From assembly GCA_944385435.1 (NCBI GenBank), contig CALWXG010000018.1, forward strand, positions 1 to 41,750: a DNA stretch of 41,750 nt, written 5' to 3'. Of this stretch, positions 7,500 through 16,007 are shown piece by piece (within the stretch, counting starts at the first letter, position 1; the number at the start of each line of letters is the position of its first letter). The translations under genes and the position numbers were made by a program. The notes under the pieces are model-generated. The model was not told where the DNA came from and did not search any database. It saw only the letters and a list, made by a program, of their open reading frames with translations. The stretch is from an uncultured Oscillospiraceae bacterium. Its GTDB lineage: Bacteria > Bacillota > Clostridia > Oscillospirales > Oscillospiraceae.

Positions 7500-8786
7500 T
7501 CAGAAGTCCCAGCGGCTGGGGTCTTGGTCCACGGTGTACCGCCCCGGGCCGCCCCAGGTGCCGTCCTCCTCGTGGTAGACGAGAGGGGTGTCGGGGTAGA
7601 TGCGCTGGCGGCCGTACTGGTCGGTGTACAGGATGGCCTCGGTGTACTCGTGGCCCGGCTCCAGGGTCACGGCCTGGGTGCGGGCCCAGAGGGTTACTTG
7701 GGTGAGCTCGCCGTTGACGTTGCGCTCCTCTGTGCGCTTTTCATACCACTGGATCAATTTCCGGTCCCGGAACAGGCCCACTTTGAGGTCCATGGCGTTG
7801 ATGTCCAGCTCCGTCCCGTCGGTGCGGCTGGCCCTCACCTCCATACCGTCCCACTCCTCGTAGGCGGGGAGCACCCCGTCCTCTTCTTCGAAGAAAAGCC
7901 CGCCAATATTGTACAGATCGGGGAAGGTGGCGGAATAGAGCTGGTCATAGGTGTTCAGCAGCTGGGTCTGCTCCGTCTCCCCGGTGTGGAACACCACCGA
8001 CAGGGTGATGTCGTCGGTGAGAGGGCAGGTGAGGGTGCCGGAGAAGGCGTTTTCCTCATCGGGCTGCTCCACCACCAGCTGGGTGAGCTCCCCGCCGCTG
8101 CGGGCCTGGAACACGGCGGTCATCCCCGGCTGATAGGTCTTGGGGACGGCGTACACCTCAAAGTCGGCGGTGTTGGCCGCCAGGTCGTTGGACAGGTGTT
8201 TGGTGTGGTAGTCCGCCGTCAGCTCGTTCTGGCTCTGGAGGATGCTCTCCACCCGGTCGGTGATGGAGCCGATCTGGCTGTTGACAATGTCCTGTACATT
8301 TTGCAGAGAGTATTGCAGGTTCTGATAATTCTGAGTCACGGTCTCCAGCTGCCCGTAGAGCTGGAACAGGGCGATGACCAGCGCCAGGCAGGCGATGGCG
8401 CCCAGCACCCGGGGCCACCGGCGCCGCCGGGGCGGCTGCGGGGGCGGATCCGCTTCCTGCTCTCCGCTGCCTTGGGGCTGGGGCTCCGGATTGTGCAGGG
8501 CGGACAGATACTGCTCCACAATCTCCTTCACCATGGCCAGCTGCTCCGGCGTCAGCTCCGGGGAGGGCTGGGACGCTTCCGGCGCGTCCTCCTCCACTCC
8601 CAGCAGCCAGCCCACGGAGACGGAGAACAGCCGGCTCAGGGCGATGAGCTTTTCCACCTCGGGCAGGACGGTGTCCGACTCCCATTTATAAATGGACTGG
8701 CGGGATACCCCCAGCTGCTCCCCCAGGGCCTCCTGGGACAGGCCCGACTCTTTTCGTTTCTGTGCGATGCGTTGGCCTACGGTCAT
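7500..8786 (-). CDS. Membrane-anchored XRE-family regulator with external domain
   Basis: A 428-residue protein. Residues 1-60 are a Cro/CI-type helix-turn-helix (VGQRIAQKRKESGLSQEALG, then VSRQSIYKWE). A proline-rich linker ends in RRRRWPR and is followed by one membrane helix near residues 126-144. The remaining about 280 residues start with a short coiled-coil stretch and are otherwise beta-like and acidic, predicted outside the membrane by the positive-inside rule. I do not recognise the outer domain. ATG at 8786 is seven bases after AGGAGGT; an in-frame GTG at 8795 is less likely. The layout suggests a one-component sensor that binds DNA at the membrane. The gene has its own terminator, and no regulated target is obvious. 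Confidence 0.85.
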   Translation of the reverse strand: MTVGQRIAQKRKESGLSQEALGEQLGVSRQSIYKWESDTVLPEVEKLIALSRLFSVSVGWLLGVEEDAPEASQPSPELTPEQLAMVKEIVEQYLSALHNPEPQPQGSGEQEADPPPQPPRRRRWPRVLGAIACLALVIALFQLYGQLETVTQNYQNLQYSLQNVQDIVNSQIGSITDRVESILQSQNELTADYHTKHLSNDLAANTADFEVYAVPKTYQPGMTAVFQARSGGELTQLVVEQPDEENAFSGTLTCPLTDDITLSVVFHTGETEQTQLLNTYDQLYSATFPDLYNIGGLFFEEEDGVLPAYEEWDGMEVRASRTDGTELDINAMDLKVGLFRDRKLIQWYEKRTEERNVNGELTQVTLWARTQAVTLEPGHEYTEAILYTDQYGRQRIYPDTPLVYHEEDGTWGGPGRYTVDQDPSRWDF

Positions 8787-8925
8787 GGCCGGCACCTCCT
8801 TTCACCCCTACCATAGCAGAAAAAACCGCCGGCCTGCCACCAACTTTGATGCGATTTTCTGCTAACCTGGGGTTTACATTGTCCGGTTCCAGCATACCAG
8901 AGCGGACGGGGAAAGGCAAGAGGCG

Positions 8926-10485
8926 TCAATTCAGTGAGACGGGCCGCAGCCCCTCTGGGGTGAGCTCCAGCACCCGGTCACACACCTGGCTTAAATACAG
9001 TCGGTCGTGGGACACGCTGAGGATGCAGCCGGGAAAGTCGGCGAGCACCTGCCGGATCACCGGGGCGGACAGGGGGGAGAAGTTCCGGGTGGGCTCGTCC
9101 AGCACCAGCACGTTGGCACCGTTTAAGACCATGGCCAAAAACAGCAGCTTGGCCCGCTGGCCGCCGGACAGGCCGGCGGCCGGGTGCTCCATCTCCTCCG
9201 CCTTGTACTTCATGGCCCCCAGCAGAGTGCGGGCCCGGGTGATGTCGTCCTTATGCCCCAAGGGCGCCAGGAGGTCCACCGGAGTTTTCTCCCCCAGCAG
9301 CTGATCCGCATAGTCCTGGGCCATATAAGCAGCCCGCAGGTCGGTCCGGGGCAGCAGCTCTTTTGCCACGAGCTTCAGAAAGGTGGACTTGCCCACCCCG
9401 TTGGCCCCCACGATCCCGATCTTCTCCGGCCCGGTGACCCACAGCCGGACGTTTCGGGCCAGCACCCGCTCCCCGGCTTTCAATTCCGGCAGGTCCAGCT
9501 GGAGCACCGTCTTGCCCGCGGGCAGGGCGGCTTTGCAGCTGTCAAAGGCGGTGAGGATGGCCTCCTCCCATTCGGGCAGCTGGGTCAGGTTCTCCCTTTC
9601 ACGCTGGAACCGGCGGCCCATGGACAAAACCGTGTGCATCTTCTTCTTGAGCATTTTCCCCTCAGAGGCATTGGGGATGCCCGCGGAATTATAGCGGGGG
9701 ACCGTGGCCTGGGCGTGTTCCACCTTGTCCCGGATCTGGCGGAACCGCTCCATCCTGGCGTCGAACTCCGCCCGTTCCTTCCGGGCCACCTGTTCCTGGC
9801 GGGTAAAGCCCGCCTGCCGGGCATCCACATAGTCCCGGTAGCCGGTGCGGGCCACGGTGCATCGGGGGAGGGTGCGGCGGCGCAGCCGCTCCAGGTGGAT
9901 GACCATATTGGCGGTGCGCTCCAGCAGGGTCTCGTCATGGGAGATATAGAGCACCGGAGTCGGGCAGGACAGCAGGAAACCCTCCAGCCACGTGAGGGTG
10001 GCCAGGTCCAGGTCATTGGACGGCTCATCCAGCAGCAGCACATCCGGCTGCTCCAGAATCAGCAGGGCCAGGCGCAGCTTCACACGCTCGCCACCGGACA
10101 GGGTGGACATGAGCCGCCAGTCGTAAAAGGTGTCCAGCTCCAGCCCCACCTGCCGGGAACACCGGGCCAGCTCTCTGGGGCCTGCTGCCCCGAAGGCGGC
10201 GCTGGCCTGGCAGAACTCCGGCACAGGAAGCTCCAACTCCTCCGGCCTCAGCTCCTGGGCCAGGTAACCTTTCCGCAGTCCTCTGTCGAGAATTTCCCCC
10301 GTCCACTCTGCGTAGGGCTCCACCAGCGCGGGGTCACAGAGCAGCTTGAGCACCGTGGATTTTCCGTTGCCCTCCTCTCCGATGATTGCCGCCCGGTCTC
10401 CGGGGGCCAGGGTAAAACTCAGCCCCTCCACCAGGGTGGTGAGGTCTTTTTTATGGATGATGGTCAGATTTTTGACCTGTAACAT
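8926..10485 (-). CDS. ABC-F family ATPase, antibiotic-resistance (ribosome protection) type
   Basis: A 519-residue soluble protein with two ATPase domains and no membrane segments. Domain 1 has Walker A GEEGNGKST (36-44), signature LSGGERVKLR (about 129) and Walker B VLLLDEPSNDLDL. Domain 2 has Walker A GANGVGKST (about 360), signature LSGGQRAKLL (about 439) and VLVLDEPTRNFSPLS. The roughly 100-residue charged linker between them is the part that enters the ribosome's tRNA sites in resistance members (Vga/Lsa/Msr/VmlR group). LDEPTRNFSPLS is typical of that group. Start at 10485 follows AAGGAGG. The long leader with a small open frame and a terminator supports an antibiotic-inducible ribosome-protection role; the drug class cannot be told from sequence. 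Confidence 0.88.
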   Translation of the reverse strand: MLQVKNLTIIHKKDLTTLVEGLSFTLAPGDRAAIIGEEGNGKSTVLKLLCDPALVEPYAEWTGEILDRGLRKGYLAQELRPEELELPVPEFCQASAAFGAAGPRELARCSRQVGLELDTFYDWRLMSTLSGGERVKLRLALLILEQPDVLLLDEPSNDLDLATLTWLEGFLLSCPTPVLYISHDETLLERTANMVIHLERLRRRTLPRCTVARTGYRDYVDARQAGFTRQEQVARKERAEFDARMERFRQIRDKVEHAQATVPRYNSAGIPNASEGKMLKKKMHTVLSMGRRFQRERENLTQLPEWEEAILTAFDSCKAALPAGKTVLQLDLPELKAGERVLARNVRLWVTGPEKIGIVGANGVGKSTFLKLVAKELLPRTDLRAAYMAQDYADQLLGEKTPVDLLAPLGHKDDITRARTLLGAMKYKAEEMEHPAAGLSGGQRAKLLFLAMVLNGANVLVLDEPTRNFSPLSAPVIRQVLADFPGCILSVSHDRLYLSQVCDRVLELTPEGLRPVSLN

Positions 10486-10507
10486 ATCGTATGCCTCCTT
10501 TTCACGC

Positions 10508-10543
10508 AAAAAAAGCCTGCCTTTCATGACCGAAGGCAGGCTT
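10508..10543 (-). terminator. Intrinsic terminator in the ABC-F leader (attenuator)
   Basis: A perfect 11-bp stem (10543-10533 with 10523-10513; AAGCCTGCCTT and complement) runs straight into seven T residues. It lies 20-25 bases before the ABC-F start and downstream of that gene's only evident promoter. Transcription must read through it to express the gene, so it is an attenuator rather than an end-of-gene signal. Confidence 0.85.
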
Positions 10544-10560
10544 ACGTGACAAAAGGCGCG

Positions 10561-10680
10561 CCGGGACAGGGCACACCTGTCCGGCGGATCAGTAAACTGC
10601 CATTCGTGTCACAATGACCCAGACCCATCCCGGATGGGTCTGACTGCTGATATGGTCCATGACATGAAGTTCAGTTTACT
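10561..10680 (-). promoter_or_regulatory. Structured ABC-F leader RNA
   Basis: The leader holds several pairings. AGTAAACTG (10680-10672) pairs perfectly with CAGTTTACT (10599-10591). Inside this a 9-bp hairpin lies at 10641-10621. A further stem at 10584-10561 (CCGGACAGG and complement with one bulge) follows. The first arm contains the stop codon of the three-codon frame, so a ribosome there would open the long pairing. GGCAG at 10601-10597 can alternatively pair with CTGCC of the terminator's left arm. This fits translation-dependent attenuation; the switching itself is inference. Confidence 0.6.
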
Positions 10681-10687
10681 TGCGCAT
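10676..10687 (-). CDS. Three-codon leader frame (Met-Arg-Lys-stop)
   Basis: ATGCGCAAGTAA on the minus strand, about 22 bases after the predicted transcript start, with AAAGGGTG five bases upstream as a possible ribosome binding site. Its stop codon is part of the long-range stem of the leader. Three-codon leader frames are known from other antibiotic-responsive ABC-F leaders in Firmicutes (the Listeria lmo0919 leader described by Term-seq, from memory). Short frames arise by chance, so the call relies on position. Confidence 0.5.
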   Translation of the reverse strand: MRK

Positions 10688-10715
10688 TCTTTCACCCTTT
10701 TCTGTGTTTGACGAA

Positions 10716-10745
10716 AGGATACCACAGAAGCAGGTGAACTGTCAA
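10716..10745 (-). promoter_or_regulatory. Promoter of the ABC-F gene
   Basis: Minus strand: perfect TTGACA at 10745-10740, an 18-base spacer and TATCCT at 10721-10716. It starts right after the terminator of the aminotransferase gene and gives a leader of about 225 bases. Confidence 0.7.
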
Positions 10746-10758
10746 GACAGCGGAGAGG

Positions 10759-10790
10759 AAAAACTCCCCGCGCCCAGAGGCGCGGGGAGT
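10759..10790 (-). terminator. Terminator of the branched-chain aminotransferase gene
   Basis: A 12-bp perfect stem (10790-10779 with 10774-10763; ACTCCCCGCGCC and complement) with a four-base loop is followed by TTTTT on the minus strand. It lies 20 bases after the gene's stop. Confidence 0.9.
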
Positions 10791-10810
10791 GAGTCGAAAC
10801 GGATCGGAAC

Positions 10811-11878
10811 TTACTCCACCGGTACAGTCCAGCCGTAGGGGTCGGGCTCGGTGCCCCACTGGATGCCGGTGAGGGTGTCGTACAGCCGCTGGGTGAGGTG
10901 GCCGATCTGGCCGTGGTTGATGATTACCTTCTTGTCCCCCATGGCCAGCTCGCCGATGGGGGAGACCACCGCGGCGGTGCCGGAGCCCCAGGCCTCTTCC
11001 AGCTGGCCGGCATCGGCGGCGTCAAAGAGCTCCTGGGCGGTGATGAGCCGCTCTTCCACGGGGACGCCCCAGTCCCGCAGCAGCTCCAGGCAGCTCTTCC
11101 GGGTGATGCCCGGCAGGACGGAGCCGGTGAGCTGGGGGGTGATGACCGTGCCGTTGACTTTGAACAGCACGTTCATGGCGCCCACCTCCTCAATGTACTT
11201 GCGGTGGACGCCGTCCAGCCAGAGCACCTGGGAGTAGCCCTGTTCCTCCGCCCGTTCGCCGGCCCGGATGGAGGCGGCGTAGTTGCCGCCGCATTTGGTG
11301 TAGCCGGTGCCGCCCCGGACAGCCCGGACGTCGGCGTCCTCCACGTAGATCTTCACCGGGTTGATGCCCTCGGGATAGTAGGCGCCCACGGGGCTGCAGA
11401 TGATGGCGAAGAGGTAGCTGTGGGAGGCGTGTACGCCCAGGGAGGCGTCGGTGGCGAAGATGAAGGGGCGGATGTACAGAGAGGTGCCCTTTTTGTGGGG
11501 AACCCAGGACATGTCCTCGTGGACCAGCGCTTTGACGGCCTGGAGGAAGTCCTCCTCCGGGATCTGGGGGATGCACAGGCGCTCACAGGAGGAGTTGAGC
11601 CGCCGGGCGTTCTCCAGGGGACGGAAGAGCTGGACCTTGCCCTCGGGCGTGCGGTAGGCCTTCAGCCCCTCAAAGACCTCCTGGGCATAGTGGAGCACCA
11701 TGCAGGAGGGTTCCAGGCTCAGCGGGCCGTAGGGGACGATGCGCGCATCGTGCCAGCCCTGGCCGGCGTGGTAATCCATCAGGAACATATGATCCGTAAA
11801 CAGCTTCCCGAATACCAGGGTATCGGGATCTGGCAGGGGCTTGCCTTGGGCGGGATGGGTGACTTTGATATCCAGCAT
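10811..11878 (-). CDS. ilvE: Branched-chain amino acid aminotransferase
   Basis: A PLP-dependent enzyme that moves the amino group between glutamate and the keto acids of leucine, isoleucine and valine. The 355-residue length is that of class IV BCAT-2 type enzymes. Visible features are the substrate-loop arginine in AYRTPEGKVQLFRPLENARR, the PLP lysine in GYTKCGGNYAAS (about 195-206), and the EVGAMNVLF and GSGTAAVVSPIG motifs that bind the cofactor. ATG at 11878 follows AAAGGAGAGG. The gene stands alone with its own promoter and terminator, apart from other ilv/leu genes, and no T-box leader was seen. Confidence 0.93.
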   Translation of the reverse strand: MLDIKVTHPAQGKPLPDPDTLVFGKLFTDHMFLMDYHAGQGWHDARIVPYGPLSLEPSCMVLHYAQEVFEGLKAYRTPEGKVQLFRPLENARRLNSSCERLCIPQIPEEDFLQAVKALVHEDMSWVPHKKGTSLYIRPFIFATDASLGVHASHSYLFAIICSPVGAYYPEGINPVKIYVEDADVRAVRGGTGYTKCGGNYAASIRAGERAEEQGYSQVLWLDGVHRKYIEEVGAMNVLFKVNGTVITPQLTGSVLPGITRKSCLELLRDWGVPVEERLITAQELFDAADAGQLEEAWGSGTAAVVSPIGELAMGDKKVIINHGQIGHLTQRLYDTLTGIQWGTEPDPYGWTVPVE

Positions 11879-11929
11879 GGTGGGACCTCTCCTTTGTTGA
11901 CACGCTAAAGCGTTAAAAATAATATCAGT

Positions 11930-11958
11930 ATTATATCAGCGGCGGGGAGGTTGCGCAA
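11930..11958 (-). promoter_or_regulatory. Promoter of the aminotransferase gene
   Basis: Minus strand: TTGCGC at 11958-11953, 17-base spacer, perfect TATAAT at 11935-11930. The leader holds a small hairpin (ACGCT / AGCGT, about 11902-11913). Confidence 0.6.
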
Positions 11959-11994
11959 CAGCGAAATTCCCAAATTGCCCGCTGGGAAATATTC

Positions 11995-12023
11995 TTGTTT
12001 TTATGTGGCACATTTGATATAAT
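11995..12023 (+). promoter_or_regulatory. Promoter of the gdpP-rplI-dnaB unit
   Basis: TTGTTT at 11995-12000, a 17-base spacer and perfect TATAAT at 12018-12023, about 80 bases before gdpP. It is divergent from the aminotransferase promoter, the two -35 boxes being about 36 bases apart. Confidence 0.65.
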
Positions 12024-12108
12024 ACTTTATCTAAGGTTTTGATGCGACAACCCGGCGGGGGCCCGGACTGCAGGCCGGGACGGGTTCCTGAGAAGAGAGG
12101 TGGAGTGC

Positions 12109-14124
12109 TTGAACAAAAAACTCTTTCAGCTTCTGGCGCCCCGGTTTGGACTTTATTTTCTGGTCATGGCGGCTTTTGCGGTGATTACCATCCTGCTGGG
12201 CCGGGTGGACGTGGCGGTGGGAGAACTGCTCCTGGTGGCGATCCTGTACGGGGTCTACTGGGGCACCATGGTCCGCCGCCGCCGGGAGGCGGCCAGCTAC
12301 CTGGAACAGCTGGTGGGCAGCATGGACGGGGCCACCCGGGACAGCACCCTCAACTGCCCGCTGCCCGTGGCCATGTTCCGGCCGGATACCGACGAGGTGG
12401 TATGGACCAACGACCGGTTTCTCCGCCTGACCGGGGAACAGGAAGGCATGTTTGATACGAAGATGGACGACCTGGTGCCCGGATTTGACGGGCGCTGGCT
12501 GCTGGAGGGCAAAAACGAGTGCCCCCAGGAGGTAAACATCGGGGAGCGGCGCTACCAGGTGTTCGGCAGTGTGGCCCGCACCACGGGCCAGGAGGAAGAG
12601 GGGGCTCTGGCCACCACCTACTGGGTGGATGTGACGGAGCTGGCAAACACCCGGGATATCTACAAGGCCACCCGGCCGGCGGTGGCCCTGTTCCTGCTGG
12701 ACAACTATGAGGACACCATCAAGGGCCAGGAGGACTCCGTCCGCTCGGCCATGCTCAGCGCCGTCACCCAGAAGTTCACCCAGTGGACGGCGGACGCCGA
12801 CGGGATCCTCTGCCGCCTGGACCGGGACCGGTATCTGTTCCTGTTTGAGGAGCAGTATCTGGAGGGGTACAAGGCGGAGAAATTCTCGCTGCTGGACAAC
12901 ATCCGGACCATCCAGAGCCCCAGCGGGATTCCGGTCACCGTCTCCATCGGCGTGGGCGTGGACGGGGACAGCCTGGCGGAGATATTCCGCTTTGCCTCCC
13001 TGTCTGCGGAGATGGCCCTGTCCCGGGGCGGAGACCAGGCGGTGGTGAAAAACCGCTTCAACTTCGAATTCTACGGCGGCCGTGCCAAGGAGACGGAGAA
13101 GCGCACCAAGGTGAAGAGCCGGGTGATGGCCTCCGCCCTGGGCGAGCTGGTGGCGGATGCCTCCTGCGTGCTGGTCATGGGCCACAAGGCCGCGGACATG
13201 GACGCGGTGGGCGCGGCGGTGGGCGTGTGCGCCATCGCCCGGAAGAAGGGGATTCCCCACTATATCATCCGGGAGGGGAACCCGACGCCTGCCGATGACC
13301 TGTGCCGGCGGGTGGAAAAAATGGAGGAGTACCGGGGTGTGTTCCTGGACAGCCAGGAGGCGCTGCTCCGGGCGGACTCCCGGTCCCTGCTGGTGGTGGT
13401 GGACACCAACCGGCCGGAGCAGGTGAGCAGTCTGGAGGTGCTCAAGTCCTGCAACAAGGTGGCGGTCATCGACCACCACCGCCGGGCGGCCACCTATATC
13501 GAGGGCGCGGCGCTGAATTTTCACGAACCCTACGCATCCTCTGCCAGCGAGCTGGTCACCGAGCTGATCGGGTACCTCATGGACCCCATGGACCTGCTGC
13601 GGGGCGAGGCGGAGGCGCTGATGGCCGGACTGATGCTGGATACCAAGAACTTTACCATGCGCACCGGAGGGCGCACCTTTGAGGCGGCGGCCTTCCTGCG
13701 CCGGGCCGGCGGCGACACCGGCGAGGTGAAGAAGCTGTTTCAGACCGATCTGGCGGATACCGTGGCCAAATATGCCATCATTCAGAACGCCAAGCCCTAC
13801 CGTCAGAACATCGCCATTGCGGCGGTGGACCACGCGGTGGGCCGGGTGACGGCCGCCCAGGCGGCGGACGAACTGCTGAACATCGCGGGCATCCAGGCGT
13901 CCTTTGTCCTGTACCAGGACGGGGACCGGGTGGTGATCTCCGCGCGCAGTATGAACGACACCAACGTGCAGGTGATTCTGGAGGCCCTGGGCGGCGGCGG
14001 AAATGCCAGTGCCGCGGGGGCACAGATCCCGGGCAAGACGGTGGCGGAAGTCAACAGGATGCTTTTGACCGTCTTGGATCAGTATTTTGAGGAGGACGAG
14101 GAATCCGGCCAGCCGGAGGGCTGA
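12109..14124 (+). CDS. gdpP: Cyclic-di-AMP phosphodiesterase GdpP
   Basis: Cleaves the essential second messenger cyclic di-AMP, which controls potassium, osmotic balance and wall stress. Two N-terminal membrane helices (about 10-60) are followed by a PAS-like domain (about 85-170), a degenerate GGDEF-like domain (about 175-310) and DHH/DHHA1 catalytic domains. Metal-binding residues are visible: His359, Asp363 and Asp365 in GHKAADMDAVG, and DHH at 455-457 in VAVIDHHRR. The GGDEF part lacks a GGDEF signature, as usual for GdpP. Length 671 is normal. TTG at 12109 is preferred because GAGAGGTGG lies six bases upstream; GTG at 12100 would place the start inside that site. It heads the conserved gdpP-rplI-dnaB cluster. 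Confidence 0.95.
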   Translation: MNKKLFQLLAPRFGLYFLVMAAFAVITILLGRVDVAVGELLLVAILYGVYWGTMVRRRREAASYLEQLVGSMDGATRDSTLNCPLPVAMFRPDTDEVVWTNDRFLRLTGEQEGMFDTKMDDLVPGFDGRWLLEGKNECPQEVNIGERRYQVFGSVARTTGQEEEGALATTYWVDVTELANTRDIYKATRPAVALFLLDNYEDTIKGQEDSVRSAMLSAVTQKFTQWTADADGILCRLDRDRYLFLFEEQYLEGYKAEKFSLLDNIRTIQSPSGIPVTVSIGVGVDGDSLAEIFRFASLSAEMALSRGGDQAVVKNRFNFEFYGGRAKETEKRTKVKSRVMASALGELVADASCVLVMGHKAADMDAVGAAVGVCAIARKKGIPHYIIREGNPTPADDLCRRVEKMEEYRGVFLDSQEALLRADSRSLLVVVDTNRPEQVSSLEVLKSCNKVAVIDHHRRAATYIEGAALNFHEPYASSASELVTELIGYLMDPMDLLRGEAEALMAGLMLDTKNFTMRTGGRTFEAAAFLRRAGGDTGEVKKLFQTDLADTVAKYAIIQNAKPYRQNIAIAAVDHAVGRVTAAQAADELLNIAGIQASFVLYQDGDRVVISARSMNDTNVQVILEALGGGGNASAAGAQIPGKTVAEVNRMLLTVLDQYFEEDEESGQPEG

Positions 14125-14168
14125 GCCGGGAGCGCCTGTCCCGTGTAGATTTAGGAGGTAATTGTCTC

Positions 14169-14618
14169 ATGAAAGTCATTTTGCAGCAGGATGTGAAGGG
14201 CCAGGGAAAGAAAGGCCAGATGGTGGAGGTGTCCGACGGCTACGGACGCAATTTTCTCCTGCCCCGGAAGCTGGCGGTGGAGGCCACTGCGGAAAATGTG
14301 AATACCATGAAAATGCAGGAGAAGGCCAAGAAGGCCCGCGAGGCGGAGGAGAAGGCCCAGGCGGAGGCGGTGTCCAGGCAGCTGGAGAGCTGCCAGGTGA
14401 AGATCTATGCCAAGGCCGGCCAGGGCAGCCGCCTGTTCGGCTCCGTGACCAGCAAGGAGATTTCCCAGTCCCTGAAGGACCAGTTCCAGATGGATGTGAA
14501 CAAGAGCAAGATCGTCCTGCCCGAGCCCATCAAGTCCTTCGGGTCCTTTGAGGTCAAATGCAAGCTGGGCTATGAAGTGACCGGGACGATCCATGTGCTG
14601 GTGGTGGAAGAGAAATAA
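14169..14618 (+). CDS. rplI: 50S ribosomal protein L9
   Basis: Binds domain V of 23S rRNA and projects from the ribosome. The N-terminal domain shows MKVILQQDVKGQGKKGQ followed by EVSDGYGRNFLLPRKLA, the L9 signature. A long charged helix (about 45-75) joins the C-terminal domain (about 75-149). Length 149 is normal. TTAGGAGGTAA gives a strong start. It lies between gdpP and dnaB, the common Firmicutes arrangement, and is probably on the gdpP transcript. Confidence 0.97.
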   Translation: MKVILQQDVKGQGKKGQMVEVSDGYGRNFLLPRKLAVEATAENVNTMKMQEKAKKAREAEEKAQAEAVSRQLESCQVKIYAKAGQGSRLFGSVTSKEISQSLKDQFQMDVNKSKIVLPEPIKSFGSFEVKCKLGYEVTGTIHVLVVEEK

Positions 14619-14648
14619 GAATGGTTCCGTTGGCCGGGAGGGTATGTT

Positions 14649-16007
14649 TTGAACGAACTGGATAATCTGGTACTGCCCCACTCGGTGGAGGCAGAACAGG
14701 CGGTGCTGGGCGCCATGCTCATTGACGAGCGATGTGTGCCCGAGGTGGTGGCGCGCCTGTCCCCGGATGACTTCTACATGCGGCAGAACCGGGAGCTCTA
14801 TCAGGTGCTCTTCGCCATGTTCAACCGTTTTGAGACCATCGATCCGGTGACGGTGCTGAACCGGATGAAGCAGGCCGGGGTATACGATGAAACCACCACG
14901 GTGCCCTATCTCAAGCAGCTCATGGAGATCACGCCCACCGCGGCCAATGCCCTGGAATATGCGGACATTGTGGCGGACAAGGCGCTGCTGCGCCGGGTGG
15001 GGGAGACCGCCGGCGATCTGATGGAGATGGTGCGCCAGGAGAACGGCACCGCCCAGCAGATTCTGGAGGCGGCGGAGCAGCGCATCTATGCCATCCGCCA
15101 GGGAAAGTCGGCCAGGGAACTGGCCCACATCTCCACAGTGCTGGGCCAGGTCTGGGACACCATCAAGGAGCGCCAGGCCTCCGGGGAGGAGTTCCCGGGC
15201 ATCTCCACCGGGCTGATCGACCTGGACCGGAGGATCTCCGGCCTGAACAACTCCGACCTCATCATCCTGGCTGCCCGGCCGGGTATGGGCAAGACCTCCC
15301 TGGCGCTGAACATCGCGCTGGAGGCGGGCAAGCACTCGGGCAAGGCGGTGGCCATTTTCTCCCTGGAGATGAGCCGGGAGCAGTTGGGCATGCGCCTGAT
15401 TTCCACCGAGAGCCTGATTGACAACAAGAAACTGCTCACCGGCCGGCTGAGCGGGGAAGAGGAGTGGACCCGGGCTGCCATGGCGGTGGCCACTCTCAGC
15501 CAGGCCAATATCTATATTGACGACGACGCCTCCATGTCGGTGGCGGATATGAACGCCAAATGCCGGCGGCTGAAGAACCTGGGGCTGGTGGTGGTGGACT
15601 ACCTTCAGCTGATGACCTCCGCCGGCGGCCCCCAGCGCGCCAGCGACAACCGCCAGCAGATTGTGGCGGACATGTCCCGGTCTCTGAAGCTGATGGCCAA
15701 GGAGCTGAATGTTCCGGTGCTGTGCCTGTCCCAGCTGTCCCGCGCCAATGAGAGCCGGTCTGCCGGGCAGCGGCGGCCCATGCTCTCCGACCTGCGGGAG
15801 TCCGGCGCCATCGAACAGGACGCGGACATCGTCATGTTCATCCACCGGGAGAGCTACTATGAAAACGACACGGAAAATCCCAATGTGGCCGAGTGTATTG
15901 TGGCGAAAAACCGCCACGGCGAGCAGGGGACCGTCATGCTGGAATGGCGGCCTGAGTTCACCGCGTTCCGCAACCTGGCCTACCGGGATGACGAGGATGA
16001 GTATTGA
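14649..16007 (+). CDS. dnaB: Replicative DNA helicase
   Basis: The hexameric helicase that opens DNA at the replication fork (called dnaC in Bacillus). The N-terminal domain begins LVLPHSVEAEQAVLGAML. The RecA-like C-terminal domain has Walker A ARPGMGKTS (209-217), IFSLEMSREQLGMR, a Walker B region ending VVVDYLQLM, and LSDLRESGAIEQDADIVMFI near the end. The 452-residue length is normal and there is no intein. The start is TTG at 14649 with GGGAGGG upstream; a nearby ATG at 14644 runs into a stop at once. The stop overlaps the tilS start by one base. Confidence 0.97.
   Translation: MNELDNLVLPHSVEAEQAVLGAMLIDERCVPEVVARLSPDDFYMRQNRELYQVLFAMFNRFETIDPVTVLNRMKQAGVYDETTTVPYLKQLMEITPTAANALEYADIVADKALLRRVGETAGDLMEMVRQENGTAQQILEAAEQRIYAIRQGKSARELAHISTVLGQVWDTIKERQASGEEFPGISTGLIDLDRRISGLNNSDLIILAARPGMGKTSLALNIALEAGKHSGKAVAIFSLEMSREQLGMRLISTESLIDNKKLLTGRLSGEEEWTRAAMAVATLSQANIYIDDDASMSVADMNAKCRRLKNLGLVVVDYLQLMTSAGGPQRASDNRQQIVADMSRSLKLMAKELNVPVLCLSQLSRANESRSAGQRRPMLSDLRESGAIEQDADIVMFIHRESYYENDTENPNVAECIVAKNRHGEQGTVMLEWRPEFTAFRNLAYRDDEDEY

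Noticed and set aside
5527-7578. A 683-codon plus-strand open frame across pyrG, and similar long frames opposite gdpP, dnaB, ftsH, metG and others
   Set aside because: These lie antisense to certain genes in GC-rich DNA, where stop codons are rare on the opposite strand. Their translations are low-complexity (rich in Gly, His, Gln, Arg) and match no family.
13081-13140. Active diguanylate cyclase in the gdpP product
   Set aside because: The GGDEF-like domain lacks the GGDEF signature, as in known GdpP proteins; the active part is DHH/DHHA1.
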